DNA from: Prevotella sp. UBA5379
GTDB lineage: Bacteria; Bacteroidota; Bacteroidia; Bacteroidales; Bacteroidaceae
Reading direction: 5' to 3'
Length of the DNA: 34,224 nucleotides
Assembly (NCBI GenBank): GCA_002409785.1
Contig: DHOX01000024.1
Span: forward strand, 1 to 34,224
The notes beneath the pieces are model-generated. The model did not search any database. It had not been told where the DNA came from and saw nothing but the letters and a program-made list of their open reading frames with translations. Below are positions 1 through 8,847 of the stretch, piece after piece (the stretch's first letter is position 1; each line of letters begins with the position of its first letter). The position numbers were made by a program, and so were the translations under genes.

Positions 1-2244
1 CCCTACCAGTTGATAGGCATATTTATTTCCGTTCGGATCCGAATAAGTAAGCAAGGCAAACTCCACTTCAAATTTCTTGATAAACGAAGGAATACAGACT
101 TTACGAGTACGGATAGGCATCTCTGCAGATATTCGCGACTTAAGAGCAGAATCTATCTGATTGAAAGGTTTATCATCAATAAGGAAGTCTGTAATGACCA
201 AATTACATTTCTTATGATGAAAATGATCTTTTAGCTGTTGAGGAATAAAGGAATAGAACCCCGTCCGGCTGCCAATGTAAATATGATCGCCACACTGGAA
301 GGAAGAATTGAGCGTACACAAAACATCATTAAGGCCATCCTCTTTAGAGAAACTCATCACCTCCGGGAGTCTGCCCCGATGAAAAGACAACCTGACAAGC
401 GCTTCCCCGGTAGTCAGATATAAATTTCCTTTCTTGTCCTCATTGATAGTGGAGACCCGGTCACCATTGATATGATAAGTCTGGTTCATGGGCAAGAACG
501 CATCCTTTCCGGAGTCATACAAAAAAAGTCCACCATCATCAGAGATAGCCCAGAACCGTTTATAATGATCCTGATAACATGCAATAGCATCATCCACTGC
601 AAAATTCTTATGCCCCGGATCATACTGGCGATATAGAAGTGATCCAGGATGGTAAGGATCCCCGCTGATCCTGAAAATGCCCTCATTATCCGTAGCTATC
701 CAGATGTTTCCACGATCATCCTCCGTGATATTATGGACATCACACTGGGAGAAAACATTATCTCCTCTACCCCGAAAATGAAGACGAAGGCCTTTATGAT
801 CAGGATAGACGATGCTGACTCCCTTGTTTTCACCAATCCATAGAATTTTGTTATGAGATTCAAATAGCGCCTTCACATAATCATCTGTAATATAGGAAGT
901 ATTTTTATGATTGAGCGCCACAACGGTTCCATCCGTCTTTCTTACCAGGATTCCCTTGCTGTTACTTCCAAACCAGAGTTCACCATTACTTCGTCTGATA
1001 ATCGCCGACAAAGTTCCTCCCAGCATTTTTGAGGGAATCGAGCAAAAGCCACTGATGGCATTATTATACCTAGCTTCCCCCGTGTCACAGTTATAATAAG
1101 CAAGTCCATAAGGGAACATGCCAATCCAGAAGTTTATTCCATCCGAAGTATACATGGGGCCTATAGAATTGATAGAAAGGCCCGAGCTCGCCGTATTAAG
1201 GGAATAAAAATGGAAAGGAGACGGATACGTATTAATATGAACAATACCGCCATTTTGATTCACGATCCATATATTTCCATATCCGTCAGTAGCAATATCC
1301 TTACTGAATTTCAGATCATTCACTCCAGCAAAAGTATAGTTCTTCCAGCCCACATCCGGATGATTTTCATCCATAATGCTGACCCCCTCCCAGGAACAAG
1401 CCCATAGAGTATTTGTCACCGGGTCTTCAATGATCCGGTAATAAGTATCAAAATAATGACTCTTGTAAGGATACTGATGGATCTGTGGATGGGCAGCATT
1501 TTCCGGTTGATCCATCCTTAACATACCGTATTCCCAGGTTCCGATCCAGAGATGATGGCGCTTGTCAAGATAAAGAGAATAAGCCGAATTGAAAGCATTC
1601 AGTTTCGGATAAGAATAAAAGCAGTGGCTTCCCCTGCGAAAGCGTATCAGCCCATTGTTCCAGGTACCCAGGAACAAATTCCCCTGATTATCCTCAATAA
1701 TGGACTTGACACTATACGAGCCCATTCTCCCGGAATTACCCTTCGGAGAGATGAGCCGGCTATTCCTGCTGTTATAAGTATAAAACTGATTGGACCGGGG
1801 AAGAAAGCAGGAAAGTCCCCCATCCGTTCCGATCCAGATGGTTCCATCCTTAGAGCAAAACAAAGTGTAGATAATCCTCTGATTCTCCCCCGGCAGATAA
1901 AAGGTACGTATTTTCCCCGTCCGCTTATCCATCCGGACCAACCCGTTTTCAGTACCGATCCATAAACCGTCATGATGGTCTTCGGTGATACTATGTATGA
2001 CATTATTCGGAAGGATGTTCGGCGAAAAAGCATCCGACTTGAAAGTTTTCATTGTATACCCATCATATAATTTCAGTCCCAAACTCGTTCCCAGCCACAT
2101 CAATCCGTCATGATCAAAGAAGATGCTTCCATAATTGTCAGAAAGAGAGGTTGAGATAGTTGTAAAAATATGATAAGGCACGTTCTGTGCTGCACATAGT
2201 TCACTGGCAACGAGCAGGAACAGGATAGATATATATTTTTTCAT
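1..2244 (-). CDS. Hybrid two-component-type sensor, N-terminal periplasmic part (partial)
   Basis: The minus-strand frame is open from the ATG at 2244 to base 1 (748 codons, no stop), so the C-terminal part lies outside the window. It starts with a signal peptide (MKKYISILFLLVASELCAAQ). I count 14 repeats of the Reg_prop type, for example GLWIGTENGLVRMD, HLWIGTWEYGMLRMD and NIWIATDNEGIFRI, enough for two seven-bladed propellers. The last visible residues (YSDPNGNKYAYQLVG) fit the start of a Y_Y_Y domain. This order is the periplasmic sensor of Bacteroides hybrid two-component systems, where a histidine kinase, a receiver and an AraC-type DNA-binding domain normally follow; those parts are not visible here. 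It is divergent from the SusC/D-GH30 genes and is inferred to sense an oligosaccharide from their substrate and to activate them. A bare propeller sensor without kinase is not excluded. Confidence 0.88.
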   Translation of the reverse strand, partial: MKKYISILFLLVASELCAAQNVPYHIFTTISTSLSDNYGSIFFDHDGLMWLGTSLGLKLYDGYTMKTFKSDAFSPNILPNNVIHSITEDHHDGLWIGTENGLVRMDKRTGKIRTFYLPGENQRIIYTLFCSKDGTIWIGTDGGLSCFLPRSNQFYTYNSRNSRLISPKGNSGRMGSYSVKSIIEDNQGNLFLGTWNNGLIRFRRGSHCFYSYPKLNAFNSAYSLYLDKRHHLWIGTWEYGMLRMDQPENAAHPQIHQYPYKSHYFDTYYRIIEDPVTNTLWACSWEGVSIMDENHPDVGWKNYTFAGVNDLKFSKDIATDGYGNIWIVNQNGGIVHINTYPSPFHFYSLNTASSGLSINSIGPMYTSDGINFWIGMFPYGLAYYNCDTGEARYNNAISGFCSIPSKMLGGTLSAIIRRSNGELWFGSNSKGILVRKTDGTVVALNHKNTSYITDDYVKALFESHNKILWIGENKGVSIVYPDHKGLRLHFRGRGDNVFSQCDVHNITEDDRGNIWIATDNEGIFRISGDPYHPGSLLYRQYDPGHKNFAVDDAIACYQDHYKRFWAISDDGGLFLYDSGKDAFLPMNQTYHINGDRVSTINEDKKGNLYLTTGEALVRLSFHRGRLPEVMSFSKEDGLNDVLCTLNSSFQCGDHIYIGSRTGFYSFIPQQLKDHFHHKKCNLVITDFLIDDKPFNQIDSALKSRISAEMPIRTRKVCIPSFIKKFEVEFALLTYSDPNGNKYAYQLVG

Positions 2245-2269
2245 GGGATGCAAACATTGAAAACGAAAA

Positions 2270-2278
2270 GCAAATATA
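2270..2278 (-). promoter_or_regulatory. Putative -7 box for the sensor gene
   Basis: Read on the minus strand this is TATATTTGC, an exact fit to the Bacteroides -7 consensus TAnnTTTG, 25 bases before the sensor ATG. No good TTTG -33 element is seen at the usual spacing. Confidence 0.5.
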
Positions 2279-2312
2279 GCAATTAAAAGGTATAAGAACG
2301 AAAAAAAAAGGC

Positions 2313-2362
2313 ATAAGGGCAAGTGATTTCACAATTTGTACCCTATAAATAACAAATAAGGG
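2313..2362. promoter_or_regulatory. Candidate operator: three ATAAGGG-like half sites
   Basis: ATAAGGG occurs at 2313-2319 and 2356-2362, and CCCTAT, nearly its reverse complement, at 2341-2346. The last two form an imperfect palindrome ending 23 bases before the -7 box of the binding-protein gene, a usual place for an activator. That this binds the divergent regulator is inference only. Confidence 0.25.
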
Positions 2363-2385
2363 ACATGCTTTCTCCATGGTTAAGT

Positions 2386-2394
2386 TATCTTTGC
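2386..2394 (+). promoter_or_regulatory. Putative -7 box of the SusC/D-GH30 transcript
   Basis: TATCTTTGC matches the TAnnTTTG consensus. No TTTG -33 element is found about 20 bases upstream, which would suit a promoter that needs an activator. The predicted leader to the ATG at 2530 is about 130 bases long and contains a run of seven Gs near 2475. Confidence 0.5.
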
Positions 2395-2529
2395 AGCGGT
2401 ATAGACAAAGTACAATAACTCGTCCAATTCCCGACAAGAACTTTTTTAATCAATACCAGGGACCAACCTAAACGAGGGGGGGAAAAGCAAGAACTTGCAA
2501 ACTAAAAACTTTTATTAATATATATCTGT

Positions 2530-4002
2530 ATGCTTAATAATCAAATTAACAAACTGACCAGTACCATGTTATTTATACTATGTACTATCACAGGAATTCT
2601 GTTCCAGTCTTGTAATAATGACAACGATTACCCAGCTGTCGATAACCAGCCTCCTACTATTTCGTTGACTACTGATCATATTCAGACAGAGCCAGGACGT
2701 CAATTTACGATTGAAGGCCTTATAAAAGATGCTGACGGACTGAAAAGTATTACAATTGCAAACAGTGAAATATTTCTTAACAAGACCATCAATCTGTTAG
2801 AAGACCATCCGGACACATTGCTCCATGAATATCACCTAAGCTATAACTATACCTCCAGTGATAAGTGGACAGACAATCAGCAATTTCCGGTCAAGATCAC
2901 AGCCGAAGATGTCTGTGGACACACTACTGATGCCACAGTACTCGTAACTCCTGACGGAGATTTTACAGCTCCTACATTTACAACCGTTCCATCAAGCGAG
3001 ATTACCGTATTAAAACAGAATCCAAAACTTACCCTCAATTGTATAGCTAATGACAATAAGGCCTTAAGTTATATAAAAGTTGAAATCCCCGGACTTCAGA
3101 TCAACGATAGTATTCCTACCGGTGATGTCAAGACCTATACTCTTCAGAAGACTTATTTATTACCTCAGAGTGAAGTATCATACGAGATGACCATCACTGC
3201 TGCTGATAAATTTAACAATAAGGTAACGGCTAATAGCCGTATCAGTGTATCAGATATGCCTGATTTCGAAAAGATGTATCTCTCAGATGTCACGGACGTA
3301 GCCCAACTTTCAAGTGATCTATTCGGTGTCCCCATGCTGATTACCCATACCGGTAAGTACCAATATCAGGCACGGTACTATAATCAGGCTAAGGGTACTC
3401 AAATCAGATTCATACCACAGAAGACTGATTTTTCTCCTATCTGTTTTGGAATTGATCCGGACAACGATAAGGTTCTGACCAGCAATCCGTCTACTTCCAA
3501 GCCTATCATACTCAATGATATTGCCTACTATGAGATTGATTTCAACACTGTAAGTGGAGAATATTCCATCCAAGAATACAAACCTACTGACAAGCCATTT
3601 CCAGAAGGCCAGCCCATGTTCTTAAATGGTACGAGTGGCGAGACACAACCTTACCAGCTAAGTCTTGCAGGAGAGAATCTGCCTGGAGCAGGAAACTGGT
3701 CTACATCCAATCCCTTTATTCTCACACAGGATCCCAATAATCCATATCTGTTCTATGGTGAAATGACGCTAACTGCCGGTACAGAAATCAGCTTCACAAT
3801 TACGCCCAAGCACAATTGGGGCTGGTGGCCATCTCCTTTCTACAGATTTGAAGCGAAAGGTGTTCCCGATTCAGGAGAGAATGAATATAACACCCTGGAT
3901 GATGGTAATAACATGACCCCTGTTACGGTCAAGACCTCTGGGAAATATCGTTTCGAATTCGATACCTCCTTGTTACGATCCAGGTTATATCTTGTCAAAT
4001 AA
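2530..4002 (+). CDS. Surface glycan-binding lipoprotein (SusE/F-like position)
   Basis: This 490-residue protein has a hydrophobic N-terminus ending in LFQSC. Cys28 is the likely lipidated residue, followed by an Asn/Asp-rich stretch (NNDNDY) of the kind found on exported Bacteroides surface lipoproteins. Two Ig-like beta segments follow, roughly residues 40-140 and 145-240. The C-terminal part (about 360-490) is rich in aromatic residues (HNWGWWPSPFYRFEAKG) and ends in a beta-strand (RSRLYLVK), as in SusE/SusF-type outer-membrane starch-binding domains. It lies 24 bases before the SusC-like gene and leads the operon, so it probably binds the substrate at the cell surface; exposed Trp and Tyr residues are candidate sugar platforms. 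ATG at 2566 (MLFILC) is an alternative start that keeps a signal peptide. No catalytic motif was seen, and I cannot name the exact Pfam family. Confidence 0.78.
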   Translation: MLNNQINKLTSTMLFILCTITGILFQSCNNDNDYPAVDNQPPTISLTTDHIQTEPGRQFTIEGLIKDADGLKSITIANSEIFLNKTINLLEDHPDTLLHEYHLSYNYTSSDKWTDNQQFPVKITAEDVCGHTTDATVLVTPDGDFTAPTFTTVPSSEITVLKQNPKLTLNCIANDNKALSYIKVEIPGLQINDSIPTGDVKTYTLQKTYLLPQSEVSYEMTITAADKFNNKVTANSRISVSDMPDFEKMYLSDVTDVAQLSSDLFGVPMLITHTGKYQYQARYYNQAKGTQIRFIPQKTDFSPICFGIDPDNDKVLTSNPSTSKPIILNDIAYYEIDFNTVSGEYSIQEYKPTDKPFPEGQPMFLNGTSGETQPYQLSLAGENLPGAGNWSTSNPFILTQDPNNPYLFYGEMTLTAGTEISFTITPKHNWGWWPSPFYRFEAKGVPDSGENEYNTLDDGNNMTPVTVKTSGKYRFEFDTSLLRSRLYLVK

Positions 4003-4026
4003 TAAGAAACTTAAAACCTAACAGAA

Positions 4027-7000
4027 ATGAAAAAATACATTATTATGATATTGGTATGTCTTTGTGCTCTTAGCGCAAATGCACAGAGCACAAAGATTAC
4101 CGGAAAAGTAATCTCTTCATCCGATAAAGAACCGCTTATTGGTGTTACTGTCAGAGTATCTGGCACGACAGGTGGTTCAATTACCGACATAGACGGCAAC
4201 TACACCATAAATGCAGATAAAGATGCCACGCTCACCTTTTCTATGATCGGCTTCAAGACAGAAACCGTCAAAGTTGGTGAACGTAAAATAGTTAACGTGA
4301 TCTTGTCCGATGCTTCCTCCGATTTAAATGAAGTAGTTGTCATCGGTTATGGTTCTGTAAGGAAAGGAGACCTAACCAGCAGTATCTCTGCAATCAAGGG
4401 GGATAAACTAGAGCATTTGAATACCGGCAATGCTATGGATGCCCTTCAAGGACAAGTTAGCGGTGTTGAGATTTCTAATTCAGGTGCTCCGGGATCATCT
4501 CCTCGTGTTATTATCCGTGGTGTATCCACCATTAACGGCTCTGACCCTCTATATGTCGTAGATGGTATGCCGGTCGGTACAAACATCAATTTTCTGAATA
4601 AAGACGACATAGAAAGCATGCAAGTCCTAAAGGATGCTTCTGCAGCAGCTATCTACGGTACTCGTGGTTCTAATGGCGTCATCTTAATCACTACAAAAAA
4701 GGGAGAAAAAGGTGCTGTTAAATTTACAGGTTCTGCCTCCATGGGGTTACAAACTCTTCACAAACCAGACATGGCAAAAGCCTCAGAATATGAGCAAGTA
4801 TATAAAGCCCGTTTTATTAATGATGGGAATGAGCCTTCCTATAAAGGCATCAACAACATTAAAGATTCTCAAGGTACGGACTGGTGGAACCAGTGCATGA
4901 GAGACGTATCATTACAGCAGAATTATGATTTAGGCTTTTCCGGTGGTAATGATAAAATCCTTTACTCTGCCAGTCTCGGTTACTTCCGGCAAGATTCCCA
5001 ATATAAAGTTGGCTACTGGCAGAAAGTCACTGCACGCTTCAGTATGGAATATACTTTCAACAAAATAGTGAAAGCAGGCATCAACTTTACCCCTAAATAT
5101 GAAAATTGGGATAATACTCCGAGTTTAATGGGTTCCATTATGGCAATGGATCCGACAACACCTGTTATGCGTCCAAAAAGCGAATGGACAAGTAACGAAT
5201 ACAGTAATTATGCCCGCTCCAACAATAATGAGGAATGGAATCCTGTAGCCTCAATGAGACGACTGGATGCCAACTCAGATGAATATGGATTGCTGACAAC
5301 CCCCTATATAAGTATTACCCCCATATCAGGACTGACATTCCGAACACAGTTTGGCATGAATGCCCGCTTCCGCTTGTCCGACACTTACAATCCCAACTTC
5401 TTCATTGATAATCTGGAACAGAACACCAACAGCAATGCCGATCGGCACATGGAAAATTGGATTGACTGGAACTGGACCAACACCCTCACATGGATCAAAT
5501 CATTTCAGAAGAAGTATAACCTCAATTTAATGGGTGGCTATACGATGGAGCATTTTGCTGATTACTGGGATGATGCCTATGCAGAAGATATTCCTTCCAA
5601 CATGAAAGATATGAGATATGTAAGTGCTGGCACAAACAACATGAAAGCATCAGGCACAAATTCATACTCCTCACTGATCTCTTATCTTGGACGTGCTATG
5701 TTCAACTATGATGAACGTTATTATCTGACTGCATCAGTACGTATTGATGGTTCCTCTAAATTCCCTAAAGGAAAGAAGTACGCTACATTCCCAGCTATTT
5801 CCGCAGCCTGGAGAGTAACCGGTGAACCGTTTATGCAGAATCAACATCTTTTCGACGACCTAAAAATCCGGATGGGTTGGGGTAAAGTCGGGAATCAGAA
5901 TATCGACAATTCCGCATATATCAGTTCTATCGGTGCAGCAGATTATGTGTTCGGCACAGATGCATCACGCATAGTCGGTACCGCTGTAGGATCAATTGGA
6001 AACTCTAACGTGAAATGGGAAACTGTAGAAGATTATGACATCGGAGTAGATATGACCCTATTGCAAAATCGTCTGAAGATTACAGCTGATTATTTTAATA
6101 AGACTTCACATGATATGTTGATGAAGAAAGATAACCTTCTTATTTTAGGTTATCCTATGTGGAATGGACAGATGTGGGAAAATGTCGGAAAGATGAGAGC
6201 AAGAGGCTGGGAATTCAGTGCCAACTGGAATGACCACATCCGTGATTTCCAATACGGCGCCGGGATCAACCTCACCTCCGTAAGAAATAAAGCCATCAAG
6301 TTATTAGGCGAACCAATCTATACCGGTGGTTTTAACGGTGATTACATCATTCGCAACCAGGAAGGGCTGGACATTAGCCAATTCTATGGATACAAGACAG
6401 ATGGACTTTTCCAGAATGAGACAGAAGTAATGTCCTATACCAATGAACATGGAGTTCCACTCCAACCAAATGCCAAGCCTGGAGATATACGGTACAAAGA
6501 TCTGAATCATGATGGAATCATTGACGAAAAAGACAAGACTTACATCGGAGACCCATTTCCGGATCTGATGATTGGCTTCAATCTTAATGCTTCCTGGAAG
6601 AACTTTGATTTCCAGGCTAACTTCTATGGTACGCTTGGGAATGACATCTTCAATGAGAATCGTGGACGCTATTCCGGAGTTGGAGGCCAGAACGTTTATG
6701 CAGGCACTTATAACAAAGTCTGGCATGGCGAAGGAACAAGTAATGACATCCCCCGGCTCTCCGTCAACGATGCAAATATGAACTATAAACGTCCATCCGA
6801 TTTCTTCGTTGAAAATGGTTCTTATTTCCGCTGTAAACTGTTACAGATCGGTTATACATTACCTAAGAAGTGGTTCAATAACAAATACTCCTTACGGTTA
6901 TCCTTCTCCGCTCAGAATTTGTTTACCATCACTAGTTATTCTGGAGAAGATCCAGAAACAGCTTCTCTTGGCAGCAGCGTAACAGAGGCAGGTATAGACT

Positions 7001-7056
7001 ATACCGGGTATCCTAACCCACGTACATTCCTGTTTGGCGTTAACATGAACTTTTAG
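4027..7056 (+). CDS. SusC-like TonB-dependent outer-membrane transporter
   Basis: This protein of 1009 residues imports oligosaccharides across the outer membrane using TonB energy, as the barrel partner of the SusD-like lid encoded next. Visible parts are a signal peptide ending SANAQS, a carboxypeptidase-regulatory-like domain at about residues 22-100 (KITGKVISSSDKEPLIGVTV), a TonB-box-like NEVVVIGYG, the plug domain with VSTINGSDPLYVVDGMPVG and GTRGSNGVILITTKKG, then the 22-strand barrel, ending in an aromatic residue (FLFGVNMNF) as expected for BAM recognition. Length and layout are those of a typical SusC-family member. It is 24 bases from the SusD gene. Substrate cannot be read from sequence; the GH30 neighbours suggest a plant or fungal glycan. 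Confidence 0.96.
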   Translation: MKKYIIMILVCLCALSANAQSTKITGKVISSSDKEPLIGVTVRVSGTTGGSITDIDGNYTINADKDATLTFSMIGFKTETVKVGERKIVNVILSDASSDLNEVVVIGYGSVRKGDLTSSISAIKGDKLEHLNTGNAMDALQGQVSGVEISNSGAPGSSPRVIIRGVSTINGSDPLYVVDGMPVGTNINFLNKDDIESMQVLKDASAAAIYGTRGSNGVILITTKKGEKGAVKFTGSASMGLQTLHKPDMAKASEYEQVYKARFINDGNEPSYKGINNIKDSQGTDWWNQCMRDVSLQQNYDLGFSGGNDKILYSASLGYFRQDSQYKVGYWQKVTARFSMEYTFNKIVKAGINFTPKYENWDNTPSLMGSIMAMDPTTPVMRPKSEWTSNEYSNYARSNNNEEWNPVASMRRLDANSDEYGLLTTPYISITPISGLTFRTQFGMNARFRLSDTYNPNFFIDNLEQNTNSNADRHMENWIDWNWTNTLTWIKSFQKKYNLNLMGGYTMEHFADYWDDAYAEDIPSNMKDMRYVSAGTNNMKASGTNSYSSLISYLGRAMFNYDERYYLTASVRIDGSSKFPKGKKYATFPAISAAWRVTGEPFMQNQHLFDDLKIRMGWGKVGNQNIDNSAYISSIGAADYVFGTDASRIVGTAVGSIGNSNVKWETVEDYDIGVDMTLLQNRLKITADYFNKTSHDMLMKKDNLLILGYPMWNGQMWENVGKMRARGWEFSANWNDHIRDFQYGAGINLTSVRNKAIKLLGEPIYTGGFNGDYIIRNQEGLDISQFYGYKTDGLFQNETEVMSYTNEHGVPLQPNAKPGDIRYKDLNHDGIIDEKDKTYIGDPFPDLMIGFNLNASWKNFDFQANFYGTLGNDIFNENRGRYSGVGGQNVYAGTYNKVWHGEGTSNDIPRLSVNDANMNYKRPSDFFVENGSYFRCKLLQIGYTLPKKWFNNKYSLRLSFSAQNLFTITSYSGEDPETASLGSSVTEAGIDYTGYPNPRTFLFGVNMNF

Positions 7057-7079
7057 ATACATACATCAATAAAATCAGA

Positions 7080-8699
7080 ATGATTATGAATAGATATATA
7101 TTTAGTTTCATAACAGCCGGGGTATTTATCCTCGGATTAGCATCCTGCTCCGATTTTCTGAACCAACCCATTAAAGGTCAGCAGGATCTGAATAATTATT
7201 TTTCAAATGAAGATGAATGCAAAAGACAAATCACAGGATGCTATCAGAGTATCTTCTTTGATGACTGGTGGCAAATACAGAAATTCTATGTCTGTGGTGA
7301 TATGTGCACCGATGATGAATGGATGGGAAACACCACACAGGATCCTGGAGAATACCGTGATCTGGCTCATTATACAGGTAATACCATCAATGGAGGAAAT
7401 TGCGCTCAGAATTTCTGGCAATACCGATACAAAGGAATACTCCGTTGCAACATTGCCATCCAACGTATTCCGGAAGTGCATTTCAATGATTCCACCCTTC
7501 GTGACCGCTATATAGCAGAAGCAAAATTCATACGAGCCTTTGAATATTTCGACCTTGTCAAAAATTTCGGAGGTGTACCCTTAGTGCTCGGACTGAAAAT
7601 GCCTTCAGAAATAAGGGGGATCACCAGGGCAACGAAAGAAGAAACCTATGCCCAGATTGAAAAAGACCTTCAAGAAGCCATTCCAAAACTCCCTAAAAGA
7701 AGTGAATACAGCAGTGAAGACCTGGGACGTGCTACCAGTGGTGCAGCCAAAGGTCTATTAGCTAAGGTTTACCTTTACGAAGATAAATATAAGGAAGCAG
7801 AGCCTTTACTACAAGATCTTTGTTGCCGGGGCAGTTATTCCGGAAACACACCTGAATACAAATTATTACCCAATTTTGGTGATGTCTGGAGTATGGACCA
7901 TAATAACAGCGAAGAGAGCTTATTTGAAGTCCAGACCAACAGTAATATCACCTATAACCTTGGAGAACGAATTTCTGTCGTAACAGGATCACGTGATGAT
8001 GAGGGATGGTCATGGGGATTGCCAACAAGTAACCTGGAGAAGGCTTTCAAGGATGCAGGTGATTCGATCCGGCTACTTTATACCATCATTAAAGACAGTG
8101 CTACTTACATTCCGGGAGATCCGACCTATTCAAGGGACAAGCCTTATCGTATCATGCCAGATGAACATAAATCTGCAAGATGCAATATGAAATTGTATAT
8201 TCCGAAAGCAAAACGTCCCCAACCATACGATGCACCGCATATTCCTCTCAATTATCGCCTGTTACGCTATGCAGATGTACTGCTGATGTATGCAGAAGTG
8301 GAAAATGATCTTGGTAATGATGCAGAAGCTCAATGGGGCTTGAATCAGGTCAGGGAACGTGTAAAACTCCCGGATGTCACTTCCACGGGCAAGCAACTTC
8401 GTGATGCTATACGGTTGGAACGCCGACTGGAATTAGCTCTTGAAGATAATCGCCTGTATGATCTCCGCCGCTGGAAAGATGATAATGGCAAGTATGCAAT
8501 TGATAATATCATGGGGCCCAACGGGACATTTGTGAAATATAATCTGTATGAATCTACAGATAAATATGAAAAAAATAATCAAAAAGAAAACAGTAACAAG
8601 GGCTATTACTTCAAGGAAGGAAGAGATGAACTATTCCCTCTTCCTAATTCTGAGATTACCATGTCTAATGGCAGCATCCAGCAGAATCCAGAATATTAG
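7080..8699 (+). CDS. SusD-like surface glycan-binding lipoprotein (RagB/SusD family)
   Basis: A 539-residue protein with lipobox GLASC (Cys23), an N-terminal SusD segment (SDFLNQPIKGQQDLNNYF) and the helical TPR-like core (AEAKFIRAFEYFDLVKNFGG is a family hallmark). The C-terminal SusD region has LRYADVLLMYAEVENDLG and IRLERRLELALEDNRLYDLR, and the end LFPLPNSEI...QQNPEY is typical. It is the extracellular lid of the SusC channel and helps capture the glycan. Two starts are close together, at 7080 (MIMNRY) and 7086 (MNRY); both keep the signal peptide. It lies between SusC and the GH30 genes, separated from the latter by a 148-base gap with strong secondary structure. Confidence 0.95.
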   Translation: MIMNRYIFSFITAGVFILGLASCSDFLNQPIKGQQDLNNYFSNEDECKRQITGCYQSIFFDDWWQIQKFYVCGDMCTDDEWMGNTTQDPGEYRDLAHYTGNTINGGNCAQNFWQYRYKGILRCNIAIQRIPEVHFNDSTLRDRYIAEAKFIRAFEYFDLVKNFGGVPLVLGLKMPSEIRGITRATKEETYAQIEKDLQEAIPKLPKRSEYSSEDLGRATSGAAKGLLAKVYLYEDKYKEAEPLLQDLCCRGSYSGNTPEYKLLPNFGDVWSMDHNNSEESLFEVQTNSNITYNLGERISVVTGSRDDEGWSWGLPTSNLEKAFKDAGDSIRLLYTIIKDSATYIPGDPTYSRDKPYRIMPDEHKSARCNMKLYIPKAKRPQPYDAPHIPLNYRLLRYADVLLMYAEVENDLGNDAEAQWGLNQVRERVKLPDVTSTGKQLRDAIRLERRLELALEDNRLYDLRRWKDDNGKYAIDNIMGPNGTFVKYNLYESTDKYEKNNQKENSNKGYYFKEGRDELFPLPNSEITMSNGSIQQNPEY

Positions 8700-8713
8700 A
8701 TCCAATCTATAAT

Positions 8714-8803
8714 ACAGAATTCAAAAAGGGGAATATTCCTCTTTTCTTGAATTCTGTTCCTGAAATATTCAGTAACTATAACAGAAGAACAGAATTTTTC
8801 AAG
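8714..8803 (+). promoter_or_regulatory. Competing inverted repeats between susD and GH30
   Basis: ACAGAATTCAA (8714-8724) is the exact reverse complement of TTGAATTCTGT (8747-8757). The bases between also pair (AAAAGGGG with CCTCTTTT), giving one long hairpin. A third element, GAACAGAATT then CAAG (8787-8803, with a TTT insertion), is complementary to the same middle strand (8746-8759), so two alternative hairpins are possible. There is no U-tract right after the first, so it is not a standard terminator. It could set the susD/GH30 mRNA ratio by processing or attenuation; this is inference. Confidence 0.5.
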
Positions 8804-8847
8804 AATAAACTTTTAAAATTCTATTCGCTTTCATTTTACTTTTGACA

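Noticed and set aside
486..2033. Several 60-140 codon frames on both strands in the sensor gene
   Set aside because: The continuous 748-codon frame with 14 propeller repeats explains the region; the others are shadows.
8837..8844. TACTTTTG, a good -7 box match before the first GH30
   Set aside because: It ends three bases before the ATG, so transcription would start in or after the start codon; probably chance.
8842..8847. TTG start for the first GH30, two codons before the ATG
   Set aside because: ATG 8848 gives a normal lipoprotein signal; the TTG adds only Met-Thr.
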